The position numbers were made by a program, and so were the translations under genes. From Bacteroidota bacterium (lineage in GTDB: Bacteria > Bacteroidota > Bacteroidia > J057 > JADKCL01), in the NCBI GenBank assembly GCA_016718825.1, contig JADKCL010000003.1, forward strand, positions 124,001 through 188,000: 64,000 nucleotides of DNA, written 5' to 3'. Shown here one piece after another: positions 25,588 to 33,785 of the stretch. The stretch's first letter is position 1, and the number at the start of each line of letters is the position of its first letter. Under the pieces are notes generated by a model. That model made no database searches. It was given only the letters and a program-made list of their open reading frames with translations, and was not told the origin of the DNA.

Positions 25588-27141
25588 ATGGCCAAGAAAA
25601 AGGAAAGCCCAAAACCCATCGTCCCGGTGCCTGCTGCAGGCAAGAAAATTGTCCCCGCACCCAAATCCGTCGCTCCGGCAAAAGGTGCCTCGGCAAAGCA
25701 ACCGGCCTCTCCAGGTAAATCCGCGGAAAAGCCGAAGGTTGCTGCGGCGAAAGTACCTGCAAAACCGGCTGCGAAACCGGCAACTGTGCCAGCGAAAGCT
25801 GATCCTAAGCCCGTAGCGAAGGCAAAATCGGCTCCATTAAAGCCGGAAACGAAAGCAGTTGAAAAGCCGAAACCCTCCTCCGTCAAGGGAAAGGTGCCGA
25901 ACCCAGCCGCTAAAACGGGCGCTCCGGTTGCAAAACCTGCGGTCAAGCCCGCACCGGTTGCATCAAAGTCTACAAAAACAGCAACGCCAACTGCTCCAAA
26001 GGCTGTCTCCTCCGATAAAAAGAACGCCATTGCGATGCCGCCCAAAGAAGTGGTGAAGGTTGTACCGGTCTCAAAGAATGAGGTGGAATCCGCCAAGGAT
26101 TCGTCTCCGGCTACAATTCGGCCAAAGGCAATTGTGATTCCTCCAAACAAGGAACGTGCGGCGCAATTGGCCGAGCGTCTCGCCAAAATTGAGGCGGATA
26201 AACTTGCACGCGCAACTGCATTGCAAGAACAGAAAGCTGCAAGGCTAGCCAAAGCTGCGGAGGCAAAGCAGGCAATCGAGGCACAAAAGGCAGAACGTGC
26301 TTCAAAAATCCAAGCACAGGCCGACGCACGTGCACAACGAATTGCAGAGGTCAAGGCTGCAAATGCCGCGAAGGCAGCCACCAAGGTGGTTGTCACGAAA
26401 CCTGTAGAACCTGTGAAAGTGGCTCGGCCTGAACGTCCTGCAAAGGCTGCACCTGCCACAAAAACTGCGGCAAAAGCAGCGCCCGCACCCACCTTTGATG
26501 TGGGACTCAGTGTTCGTCTGGACCCAAAATGGGACCTGATCATGCAAAACGCCCTCAAGGACGCTGCGAAATCAGTCGCCGAGCAGTTGGAGGCGCTGCT
26601 GAAAATCGGTTCCGATGCCGATTTGAAAACGCGTCGTACGCTTGAAAATGAAAAGCGTCGTTTCATCCGCATCATCGACCGTGCGATTGGCGGCGCATTG
26701 ACACGGCTCTTGGAGCCCTCGGATTTGGCGATTGCGCAATTGCATTTGAATGCCGATGGATCCCGCTTGGTCGCGCCGGGCAAGCACCTCGCTCCCACTG
26801 CCTTTGCCAAGGCAAAGATCGTTGCAGCCTACAAGGACCTTGTGGCACTCATCGGGCAGGCCAATTCGCCGTTGCAGCAATTTGGCCTCAAAAAGCCCGA
26901 ATTGATCCTGAATTTTGGCGACAGCATGGCCAATGACTACTTTTTGAGCGGCAGTTTCAAACTGCATATCAACTTTGAGAAGCCGGGATCAAGCACCGTG
27001 GAGCAACAATTCCATCTCTTTGCGAAGCGAGGAAAAACCCTTGGTGTTCAAATGAAGATTGGATTTAGCCACGACATTGGCGGAAATGGCTACGCTGGCA
27101 AACTGGATGTCGATTTTCCCGTTGCCAGGGCAGATGCCTAA
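25588..27141 (+). CDS. Lys/Ala/Pro-rich low-complexity protein with coiled coil and a C-terminal domain
   Basis: The protein has 517 residues. Residues 1-185 are a PAKP/AKPA-type tail similar in composition to histone H1-like and AlgP-like proteins. Residues about 188-265 form a charged Ala-rich coiled coil (KERAAQLAERLAKIEADKLARA ...). A second basic linker follows (about 265-305). The C-terminal 210 residues look globular (FDVGLSVRLDPKWDLIMQNAL ... FSHDIGGNGYAGKLDVDFP) and match no family I know. The basic tail could bind nucleic acid or polyphosphate, which is inference from composition only. The long minus-strand open frame across this gene is a codon-composition artefact. Confidence 0.8.
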   Translation: MAKKKESPKPIVPVPAAGKKIVPAPKSVAPAKGASAKQPASPGKSAEKPKVAAAKVPAKPAAKPATVPAKADPKPVAKAKSAPLKPETKAVEKPKPSSVKGKVPNPAAKTGAPVAKPAVKPAPVASKSTKTATPTAPKAVSSDKKNAIAMPPKEVVKVVPVSKNEVESAKDSSPATIRPKAIVIPPNKERAAQLAERLAKIEADKLARATALQEQKAARLAKAAEAKQAIEAQKAERASKIQAQADARAQRIAEVKAANAAKAATKVVVTKPVEPVKVARPERPAKAAPATKTAAKAAPAPTFDVGLSVRLDPKWDLIMQNALKDAAKSVAEQLEALLKIGSDADLKTRRTLENEKRRFIRIIDRAIGGALTRLLEPSDLAIAQLHLNADGSRLVAPGKHLAPTAFAKAKIVAAYKDLVALIGQANSPLQQFGLKKPELILNFGDSMANDYFLSGSFKLHINFEKPGSSTVEQQFHLFAKRGKTLGVQMKIGFSHDIGGNGYAGKLDVDFPVARADA

Positions 27142-27156
27142 AAAAATCAAAAAAAG

Positions 27157-27188
27157 TTTGGGATTCACCGAGTGGACGTCTATCTTTG
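27157..27188 (+). promoter_or_regulatory. Canonical Bacteroidota promoter of the 53-residue protein
   Basis: TTTG at 27157-27160 and TATCTTTG at 27181-27188 are separated by 20 bases, an exact match to -33 TTTG / -7 TAnnTTTG. The predicted start near 27195 leaves a leader of about 17 bases. Confidence 0.75.
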
Positions 27189-27211
27189 CCACTCTTTATA
27201 AAAGCAAAGTC

Positions 27212-27373
27212 ATGGGAATCAGATTTAGTACGAAGAAAATGAACACTCGCGGTGTTGCTGCGAGAAGGCGTCAGATGTTGAGAGTCAACCCAAATGAGGT
27301 GATTCGCAAAGAGACGCAAGAGGAGTCGAATCGTAAAGTGATCGCCGCGCTCGAAGCCAAAATGAAGTCCTGA
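27212..27373 (+). CDS. Small basic protein of unknown function
   Basis: This is a 53-residue Arg/Lys-rich protein (MGIRFSTKKMNTRGVAARRR ... VIRKETQEESNRKVIAALEAKMKS). It has a basic N-terminal half and an amphipathic C-terminal helix. The gene has a textbook promoter (27157-27188) and a strong terminator (27399-27429), so it is an independent short transcription unit, probably well expressed. The start at 27212 is taken as the first ATG in the leader; Met10 (27239) is an alternative. The composition would suit a nucleic-acid-binding or ribosome-associated protein, which is inference. Confidence 0.72.
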   Translation: MGIRFSTKKMNTRGVAARRRQMLRVNPNEVIRKETQEESNRKVIAALEAKMKS

Positions 27374-27398
27374 TTTCAGGATTTGTGCAGAATACAAG

Positions 27399-27429
27399 TC
27401 CGCCTCTCATTGGGAGGCGGATTTTTTTG
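27399..27429 (+). terminator. Intrinsic terminator of the 53-residue protein gene
   Basis: TCCGCCTC and GAGGCGGA form a perfect 8-base stem with a 7-base loop, followed by seven T residues. Confidence 0.88.
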
Positions 27430-27452
27430 TTGTCTCTCAAACCCAAAAATGA

Positions 27453-27488
27453 AAAATGGCCCCATGATCAACATCACCGGGCCATTTT
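27453..27488 (-). terminator. Hairpin terminator of the symporter operon
   Basis: AAAATGGCCC and GGGCCATTTT form a perfect 10-base stem around a 16-base loop, downstream of the minus-strand symporter stop. A-rich and T-rich arms would allow termination from both sides. Confidence 0.65.
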
Positions 27489-27533
27489 CTCATTTCTCAA
27501 TTTCGCCGATCTTCCATTCTCATTCCTCATTCT
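27484..27533. repeat. Heptamer-like tract overlapping the symporter stop codon
   Basis: Units such as TTCTCAT, TTCTCAA, CATTCTC, ATTCCTC and ATTCTCA recur at about 7-base steps between the terminator hairpin and the last codons of the symporter gene. They resemble the tracts at 7060 and 30831. Confidence 0.5.
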
Positions 27534-29307
27534 CAAACAGCTTCCACTCCCGCAGCACCAACCACAGAAACAGGCCTGCTGCGGTGGCAACACCAAGGAA
27601 AATGAATCCTGCTTGGAAATTTTTAAAGATGAGTTGCCCGATGGCAAACAAGGTTGCATAGGTCATCAGCACCGAGGAAATCCAAGCCATGACGAGCGGT
27701 ACGGTGTTGGCCCGGACGACGATGCCAGATTTTTCAGCGACGGGTTTCCACCATCCTCCCGGCTGCACTTGCTTGTGATAGGTCACCAAATGCGCCATCG
27801 GCTCAGGTTTTGTGAATAGGGTGACAAGCAACCACACGAGTGTCGTACCGCCAATCGTGATGAAATAGCTCGTGGGAAATTCGGAAATACCCCAAGCCTC
27901 CGGCACCCCGAACTTCAACGCGGCATAGATCACAAACGGCGCCACGGTCGCCGAAATTTCGGACCAGACATTGATGCGCCACCAAAACCAACGCAAGATG
28001 AGGACCAAACCAAGGCCGGCACCGCATTCGATCATGAATGCCCAGACCTCGCTGATCGAATTGATACGAGAGGAAACGGCCATGGCGACGACCATCAATA
28101 CAATGGTCACCATCCGGCTGATGAAAATCAATTGCTTGTCGCTGCTCGGCGCAAGGCCCTGCCGCTTGCGTGCGGGCATGTACAAGTCGTTGACAAGGTA
28201 GCTCGCGCCCCAGTTGAGTTGTGTTGCAATGGTACTCATATAGGCTGCGAAGAAGGAAACGAGCATCAAGCCGCGCAATCCTGTAGGAAGGAACTCCTTC
28301 ATGGCCATCACATAGCCCAATTTGGCATCTGCAGCAGGTAGATTCGGATAAAGCACGATGCAACACAATGCGACAATGATCCACGGCCATGGTCGCAGGC
28401 AGAAGTGCGCGACTTGGAAAAAGAGCGTTGCAAAGACCGCTCCACGTTCGGTTTTGGTGCTCATCATGCGTTGCGCGACGTAACCGCCACCGCCCGGTTC
28501 GCCTCCGGGATACCAAGATGCCCACCATTGCAGGCCGATATAGGCAAAAAAGGATGCAAAGGTGATGCTGAAGGCTTTCACTGCCCCTCCCGCGTCACTG
28601 CCGATGCTCGGCAACATGTTCCAAACCGCATTGTCGGGTCCAAGCTTCTCCTTGAGTCCGTCAATTCCACCGATTTTATCCGAATTCAAGACCAAAATTG
28701 CCAGGACAATGCATCCGCCCATCGCCAGGACGAACTGAAACGCATCGGTCACCGCGACGCTCATGAATCCGCCGACACTACTATAGATACCGACAATCGC
28801 CATGGCAGCGGCGGTGTACCAAAAGGCTTCCGTCGAAGATAGATTGAAAAATTCCTGCAAAATGGCTGACATGGCAACGTTGACCCAGCCCATGACGAGG
28901 ACGTTCATCAGGAAGCCCAAATAGACGGCCTTGAAGCCGCGCAGGAAATGCGCAGCATTGCCAGCGTAGCGCAAGGTGATGAATTCAACCTCGGTCAAGA
29001 CGTTGGCGCGACGCCAGAGTTTTGCAAAGAAAAACGTCGTGAGCATGCCCCCGATGCACATATTCCACCAGAGCCAGTTGCCGGAGATGCCCTTTTGCAC
29101 GACCAATTCCGTCACCGCCAACGGTGTATCAGCTGCGAAAGTCGTGGCTACCATCGAGATGCCCGCCAAATACCAAGGAAGGCTACGCCCACCGAGGAAA
29201 AATTCGCCGAGGTTTTTGCCGGCACGTTTGGCATACAGCAATGCAATGCCAACCGAAAAGACAAAGTAGGCAACGATCAGGATCCAATCAATCAATTCCA
29301 GAGTCAT
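27520..29307 (-). CDS. Sodium:solute symporter family transporter
   Basis: The protein has 595 residues from the ATG at 29307, chosen because MTLELIDWILIVAYFVFSVGIALLYAKR starts a membrane helix there and the upstream 51 codons are non-membrane. Multiple transmembrane segments (about 13-15) span the sequence. SSS hallmarks are NLGEFFLGGRSLPWYLAGISMVATTFAADTPLAV near 30-65, and LRGLMLVSFFAAYMSTIATQLNWGASYLVNDLY. It imports a substrate with Na+ across the inner membrane; the substrate is unknown, with amino acids, sugars and carboxylates all possible. Its ATG overlaps the hydrolase stop as ATGA. Confidence 0.92.
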   Translation of the reverse strand: MTLELIDWILIVAYFVFSVGIALLYAKRAGKNLGEFFLGGRSLPWYLAGISMVATTFAADTPLAVTELVVQKGISGNWLWWNMCIGGMLTTFFFAKLWRRANVLTEVEFITLRYAGNAAHFLRGFKAVYLGFLMNVLVMGWVNVAMSAILQEFFNLSSTEAFWYTAAAMAIVGIYSSVGGFMSVAVTDAFQFVLAMGGCIVLAILVLNSDKIGGIDGLKEKLGPDNAVWNMLPSIGSDAGGAVKAFSITFASFFAYIGLQWWASWYPGGEPGGGGYVAQRMMSTKTERGAVFATLFFQVAHFCLRPWPWIIVALCCIVLYPNLPAADAKLGYVMAMKEFLPTGLRGLMLVSFFAAYMSTIATQLNWGASYLVNDLYMPARKRQGLAPSSDKQLIFISRMVTIVLMVVAMAVSSRINSISEVWAFMIECGAGLGLVLILRWFWWRINVWSEISATVAPFVIYAALKFGVPEAWGISEFPTSYFITIGGTTLVWLLVTLFTKPEPMAHLVTYHKQVQPGGWWKPVAEKSGIVVRANTVPLVMAWISSVLMTYATLFAIGQLIFKNFQAGFIFLGVATAAGLFLWLVLREWKLFENEE

Positions 29308-30149
29308 GGCGCAATGCTGAATTGTTGGGTAAAAAAGGTTAAGGTATGACCGAGGGCATCTTCCAACAGGGGATTTGAGCCTTCGAAGGGGTGTTTTGCA
29401 CCGAATGTATGACCCGCACCGGGGATGACGTGCAATTCGGCTTGGGTATTGTCTGCCCATTCGAACAAAGCGCGGGCATCACCATCGGACACGGCCTCGT
29501 CGGCATCACCATGTACGATGCACAACGGCTTTGTCGTCTCCGAAACAGCCTTTTGGATGCTCAACTTGTCATCGATATGCGCCATGAGGTCGGTGTGAAT
29601 GCGCCATCCGAGGTGCATCATTTGCCCCGTACGGGTATTGGGGACTTCAAGAAATCCTTGCTGTTCCCAGAGATCGATCACGTGTTTGGGATAACGGGCA
29701 AAAGTGCTGACAGAGGCCCAAGTGCAAATCGCAGCGACTTTGGGATGTCTTGCAAAAGCTACAAGGGCAACCCCTCCGCCCCTGCTATGGCCCAAAACGC
29801 CCATTTTTACATTCGACGATGCCCCGAAGAGCCTTCCGTCGCTGTATTTTTCCAAAACTTCACGGGCCTCATCCACCTCCAATGAAAACGTATTGTCCCG
29901 AAATTTCTCCAATTCGGTGAATTCCAACGGATTGTTTCCAATTCCATTGTGTGAAAAATTCATCGCCAAGAGTCGTATGCCGGCTTTTGCAAAACGTTCG
30001 CCGAGATAAGGCGTGAACCCCCAGTCTTTGAAACCCTTGAAACCATGCAGATAAACCACACAGGGCGTTTCGGGAGGCAAAGTCCCGCCATAAAGGCTGA
30101 GTGCCATCGGGTGACCTTGGGAGGATGTATAGGAAAAATGTTGTACCAT
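29304..30149 (-). CDS. Alpha/beta hydrolase (dienelactone-hydrolase-like)
   Basis: The protein has 281 residues with no signal peptide. VVYLHGFKGFKDWGFTPYLGE gives the oxyanion-hole HG region near residues 33-53. The nucleophile elbow is GHSRGG (about 120), an Asp comes from VHGDADEAV (about 216), and the His from GAGHTFGAKHPF (about 246), a full Ser-Asp-His triad order. The substrate is unknown. The stop codon overlaps the symporter start (ATGA), so hydrolase and transporter are translationally coupled. The hydrolase may process the imported compound or a related ester. Start ATG at 30149. Confidence 0.9.
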   Translation of the reverse strand: MVQHFSYTSSQGHPMALSLYGGTLPPETPCVVYLHGFKGFKDWGFTPYLGERFAKAGIRLLAMNFSHNGIGNNPLEFTELEKFRDNTFSLEVDEAREVLEKYSDGRLFGASSNVKMGVLGHSRGGGVALVAFARHPKVAAICTWASVSTFARYPKHVIDLWEQQGFLEVPNTRTGQMMHLGWRIHTDLMAHIDDKLSIQKAVSETTKPLCIVHGDADEAVSDGDARALFEWADNTQAELHVIPGAGHTFGAKHPFEGSNPLLEDALGHTLTFFTQQFSIAP

Positions 30150-30291
30150 AGTGCGCTGTGCTTAGCATGCAAATTCACAAAATCCGCCGAATTTCGAATC
30201 AATTTGTTTTGAAATTCATCACGGCAAACAATTTGCTTTGATTCGCGTTCATTGGAGGAAGCAAATAGGGCGCTGAATTAGAATCACAAGG

Positions 30292-30830
30292 ATGCATTGG
30301 CTGTTAATCATATTTTTGGCTGTTTTTGGCCTGTTGGTACTGGGCTTTTTGGTCTATGGTTCGAAGTTGCCCGCTAAATGGGAAGTGGCGGAGTCGATTG
30401 TGATCCGTGCCGACCGCGAGCGGCTCTATGATTACCTCAATGCCATCGAAAACTGGGAAAAATGGACCATTTGGAGCAAGGATGTGAATCCTAGTTTCCA
30501 ATTCACCTATGAAGGTTCGAAATCCGGGACCGGCGCGACGATGTGTTGGAAGGCGAAGAACCAGTTCGGTAAAACTAAAATCTGCGGCGGCGAGCGTCCC
30601 GAACAAATCAAATACATGTTCAGCTTTGGCCATGGCCATCACATGCTCAAAGGCTGCTTGACCCTACTGCCGCGCGGCGGCGAAACAGAGGTCGTTTGGA
30701 AAGCCTACGGCGATTCCGGGAGCAATCCGAGCCGTAAAATCATGGCCAAAATGATGATTCCCTACATGCAAAAGGACTTCGAAGGCGGATTGAAGAGGCT
30801 GAAAACGATTATGGAGAGTTCTGAGGTCTG

Positions 30831-30831
<1 letters not shown>
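30292..30831 (+). CDS. SRPBCC-family protein with N-terminal membrane anchor
   Basis: The protein has 179 residues. One hydrophobic helix (about 3-23, LLIIFLAVFGLLVLGFLVYG) is followed by a START/SRPBCC hydrophobic-cavity domain (about 35-175). Family-like features are ADRERLYDYLNAIENWEKWTIWSKDVNPSFQ and YMQKDFEGGLKRLKTIME at the C-terminal helix. SRPBCC proteins bind hydrophobic ligands; no ligand can be named. The gene is divergent from the hydrolase and is followed immediately by a heptamer repeat tract that begins at its stop codon. Confidence 0.85.
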
Positions 30832-30936
<105 letters not shown>

Positions 30937-31039
30937 AATAGCTTTTATGGCGCTCGTTTGACTTTGCATTCCTTAATAGACCTGCGGTTATCCTGCGAAC
31001 TGAGCGAACTTTGCATTTAATTTAGGATTTGCAATTCAA

Positions 31040-31070
31040 TTGCCGAATCTGATTTGAGTTGCTATCTTCG
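31040..31070 (+). promoter_or_regulatory. Putative promoter of the diacylglycerol-kinase-like gene
   Basis: TTG (31040-31042), 20 bases, then TATCTTCG (31063-31070), one mismatch from TAnnTTTG. The box ends 6 bases before the ATG at 31077, implying a near-leaderless transcript. Confidence 0.4.
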
Positions 31071-31076
31071 CTGCCC

Positions 31077-32012
31077 ATGGCAATCCACTGGACGTTAATC
31101 CATAATCCAAGGTCATGCAGCGGCAAGGGCGCCAAACATTGGCCGGAAATTGAAAAGCTGCTGCAAGCAGCCTCCATTGATTTCGAAGTTCTGAAAACGG
31201 AATATGCAGGTCATGCCATCGTTTTGACCAAGGATGCGATCGCCCGCGGTGCCCGGAATCTCGTGGCTGTCGGCGGCGATGGAACCGTCAACGAAGTCCT
31301 GAATGGCATTTTCCAACAAGCGTCCGTTCCAAGTACCGACATTGTGCTGACGCAAATCCCGATCGGGACCGGCAATGACTGGCGCAGAACGGTCGGCATT
31401 CCCAAGGACTATGCAAGCTGCGTAAAGTTGCTCTCCAATTGGCAGGAAATCAGGCAGGATGTCGGTGTCGTGGAATGGGAAACGGACCAAGGAACGCAGC
31501 GCAGGTATTTTGACAACGTCGCCGGAATGGGATTCGAAGCTGCAGTGGGAATCAAGGCAAACGCCGATAAAGCAGCGGGAAAAGGCGGCATTTTGGGCTA
31601 TATTCCAGCATTGGTCGGAATACTCTTCCGATATAAAATGACCTCTGCGGCTTTTGTTGTTGACGGAAAACAACTTCCCGCCCGCAACTTCTTCACATTG
31701 GCGGTCGGCATCTGCAAGTTCAACGGCGGAGGCATGCAACAATGCCCTGGTGCCTTGCTTGACGACGGGATGTTTGACCTGACGGTAATCAACGAGCTTC
31801 CCAAGTGGAAGGTGATCTGGAACTTTCCAGGCATTTTTACCGGAAAATTCGTGCGCATCAGCCATGTAGAGCAACACCGTTGCAGCAGTTTGGCGGTGAC
31901 TACGGGCACTGAAACCCTGCTCGAAGTTGATGGGGAAAACATCGGTCAGGGCACTGCCAAGTTTTCGATTTTACCCAAAGCGTTGCGGGTGGCGACGGTG
32001 GGTAAACCCTGA
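31077..32012 (+). CDS. Diacylglycerol kinase family lipid kinase (YegS/BmrU-like)
   Basis: The protein has 311 residues from the ATG at 31077; the frame opens six codons earlier only with a TTG. NPRSCSGKG near residue 10, VAVGGDGTVNEVLNGIF (about 63-79) and IPIGTGNDWRRTVGIP (about 94-109) are the ATP-binding and catalytic motifs of the DAGK catalytic domain. The C-terminal half carries FNGGGMQQCPGALLDDGMFDLTVI and the VDGENIG motif near the end. Members phosphorylate diacylglycerol, phosphatidylglycerol or sphingoid bases at the membrane; substrate specificity cannot be read here. Convergent with the HTTM gene. Confidence 0.92.
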   Translation: MAIHWTLIHNPRSCSGKGAKHWPEIEKLLQAASIDFEVLKTEYAGHAIVLTKDAIARGARNLVAVGGDGTVNEVLNGIFQQASVPSTDIVLTQIPIGTGNDWRRTVGIPKDYASCVKLLSNWQEIRQDVGVVEWETDQGTQRRYFDNVAGMGFEAAVGIKANADKAAGKGGILGYIPALVGILFRYKMTSAAFVVDGKQLPARNFFTLAVGICKFNGGGMQQCPGALLDDGMFDLTVINELPKWKVIWNFPGIFTGKFVRISHVEQHRCSSLAVTTGTETLLEVDGENIGQGTAKFSILPKALRVATVGKP

Positions 32013-32134
32013 TCACTACAATCGAACGGCTGGATTCCAGTCAAGTAATTTCAAAAAAGACTTTCTGCCCTTTAGCGGAACAGCCCAGGTTGCACGTCAT
32101 TCATGGCAATTCGATCCACGCAGGTAGTCTTCCT

Positions 32135-33610
32135 TCAGAACCTGCCGTCTGTAACTTGGTCGCCTTCATTGGTGCGTTGCTGCTTCCATTTGCTGCCTGC
32201 GGGCTCCTCCATGTAATCAGAATAGACCCATTCTGCGTGGCCAAATTCATTGTAGGGCAATGCCGCGAGGTTTACTGTCGTATCCATCAACTGCCGAAAC
32301 GGCCTGCCGTTGTATTCGACGATCAAGAAACCATAAATCTCCGGGTTTGCTGCCGGATTGGCTGTTTTCATTTCGTCGCGAATGAAATGCGCAAACCGGT
32401 GAATGGATTTGGGCATCCTGCAGAGGCGGGTAAATTGCCGCCAATTGACATAGTGGAAAAACGATTCGCCCGTGATGTAAAAGGTCTGCCCATCCACCAA
32501 AACCTTCAACTTTGCACCATAGTCACGGCTTGTGAGCATCATTCGCCAAGCAAACGTCGCCCCCTCCCCTGTCAAAGACGGATCACCGGGATACAGGAAA
32601 TGGCGGAATGGATAGAAAATTTGCCAGGCTCCGTAAACCAACAAGAAAGCCAAAAACACCCGTCGCAAGCCTGTAATCCGCTGTGGGACAGGCGACTTTT
32701 CAGCAACGGGTTTCACCTTTTCCTTTGCTTTCGCCAGTAGATTCTTCAGTTTAATCCGCAAATTTTCAGGCCAATTCGGTTCAAAGTAGATCAAGGTCGC
32801 AGCGGCCATAAAGTGCGGAAATCCAGCAATGGTGCGGAAAGTGAGCTGATTGGTGACGTGGAATGCAAGCACAAATGGCAAGGCCCACCAACGCAATCGT
32901 TTGGACATCAACATCCAACCGATGCCAAGATCAAACAGCATTCCAGACCAACTCATAAAAATCGCGACGGCATCGGTCTGCATGAATTTTGGAAGCCACG
33001 GTTTCATCGGCAACCAAATCCGCATGGGATAACCTTGCATCCAATCCCATCCGATTTTTGCGATACCCCCATAGAAATAGACGATCATGATTTGAACTTG
33101 AAACACCAACACCTGCCAATAGGGTACGGTGTTTTTGTCTTCGCCAAAGCCCAAAATCCAACCACGCGTTACCGGTAAAGCATTGTAAATCAAACGATCG
33201 ATCGATCCCCATCGGTTGCAATCCGTCATGAACATCCAAAAAGCAACCAGGGAAAAAAGATAGTAGTGATTCGTATAATGCCCACGACAAAGCATGAACA
33301 TATAAGTCCAAACCAGAAAAACGATCAAGGACGAAAACCGGTTGAGCAGTCCCACGAGCATCATGGCGGCAGCAATCGTTCCTGCCAAAAACAGGGATTC
33401 CATAACGCTTGGCGACAGCGGCTTGATCCAGTGGAAGTAGTCGTAGGTCAGGAAAAACTTCGAATTCGTGACGATTTCGAGGATATAAGGCTTGATGGAC
33501 TGGAATTGCCAAACCATCAAGATCCCGAAGCAGATGCGCAGCAACCCAAGCGTAGCTGGATGCGTGGGTTTAAACAAACTTTGGTACGTGGTGGCAGCGA
33601 GAAGACGCAT
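32135..33610 (-). CDS. HTTM-domain (vitamin-K-dependent gamma-carboxylase-like) membrane protein
   Basis: The protein has 491 residues. Several transmembrane helices (about 20-300) contain LGLLRICFGILMVWQ, YLFSLVAFWMFMTDCNRWGSID and VFQVQIMIVYFYGGIAKIGWDWMQGYPMRIWLP. These match the HTTM domain of bacterial homologues of vitamin K-dependent gamma-carboxylase. A soluble C-terminal part (about 300-491) carries WRMMLTSRDYGAKLKVL and a beta-rich tail. Bacterial members mostly have no known substrate, and the epoxidase/carboxylase activity is not assured. Monocistronic; a terminator belonging to the giant gene downstream follows it. Confidence 0.88.
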   Translation of the reverse strand: MRLLAATTYQSLFKPTHPATLGLLRICFGILMVWQFQSIKPYILEIVTNSKFFLTYDYFHWIKPLSPSVMESLFLAGTIAAAMMLVGLLNRFSSLIVFLVWTYMFMLCRGHYTNHYYLFSLVAFWMFMTDCNRWGSIDRLIYNALPVTRGWILGFGEDKNTVPYWQVLVFQVQIMIVYFYGGIAKIGWDWMQGYPMRIWLPMKPWLPKFMQTDAVAIFMSWSGMLFDLGIGWMLMSKRLRWWALPFVLAFHVTNQLTFRTIAGFPHFMAAATLIYFEPNWPENLRIKLKNLLAKAKEKVKPVAEKSPVPQRITGLRRVFLAFLLVYGAWQIFYPFRHFLYPGDPSLTGEGATFAWRMMLTSRDYGAKLKVLVDGQTFYITGESFFHYVNWRQFTRLCRMPKSIHRFAHFIRDEMKTANPAANPEIYGFLIVEYNGRPFRQLMDTTVNLAALPYNEFGHAEWVYSDYMEEPAGSKWKQQRTNEGDQVTDGRF

Positions 33611-33732
33611 ATTTTCCTTTCAATCAATATCGGCAACTGCTTGCCTCGGGGCTAAAATTACAGTTTAGAATTTGATTTTCGGATACTTGGGTTTGACGAT
33701 TCTTGGAGGTAATTGGACGGCTACAACCAAAC

Positions 33733-33765
33733 GAAAATGGACAGGCCAAAGACCTGTCCATTTTC
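33733..33765 (-). terminator. Terminator of the 1684-residue T9SS protein gene
   Basis: GAAAATGGACAGG and CCTGTCCATTTTC form a 13-base perfect stem with a 7-base loop, about 20 bases beyond the stop codon on the minus strand. T-rich sequence on both sides suggests bidirectional function. Confidence 0.85.
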
Positions 33766-33785
33766 AGTTGTTGCCTTGCGTACGC

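Noticed and set aside
25461..26810. 449-codon minus-strand frame across the Lys/Ala/Pro-rich gene
   Set aside because: Ala/Phe/Ser-rich composition is the complement of the biased sense codons. It has no start context and the sense gene is better supported.
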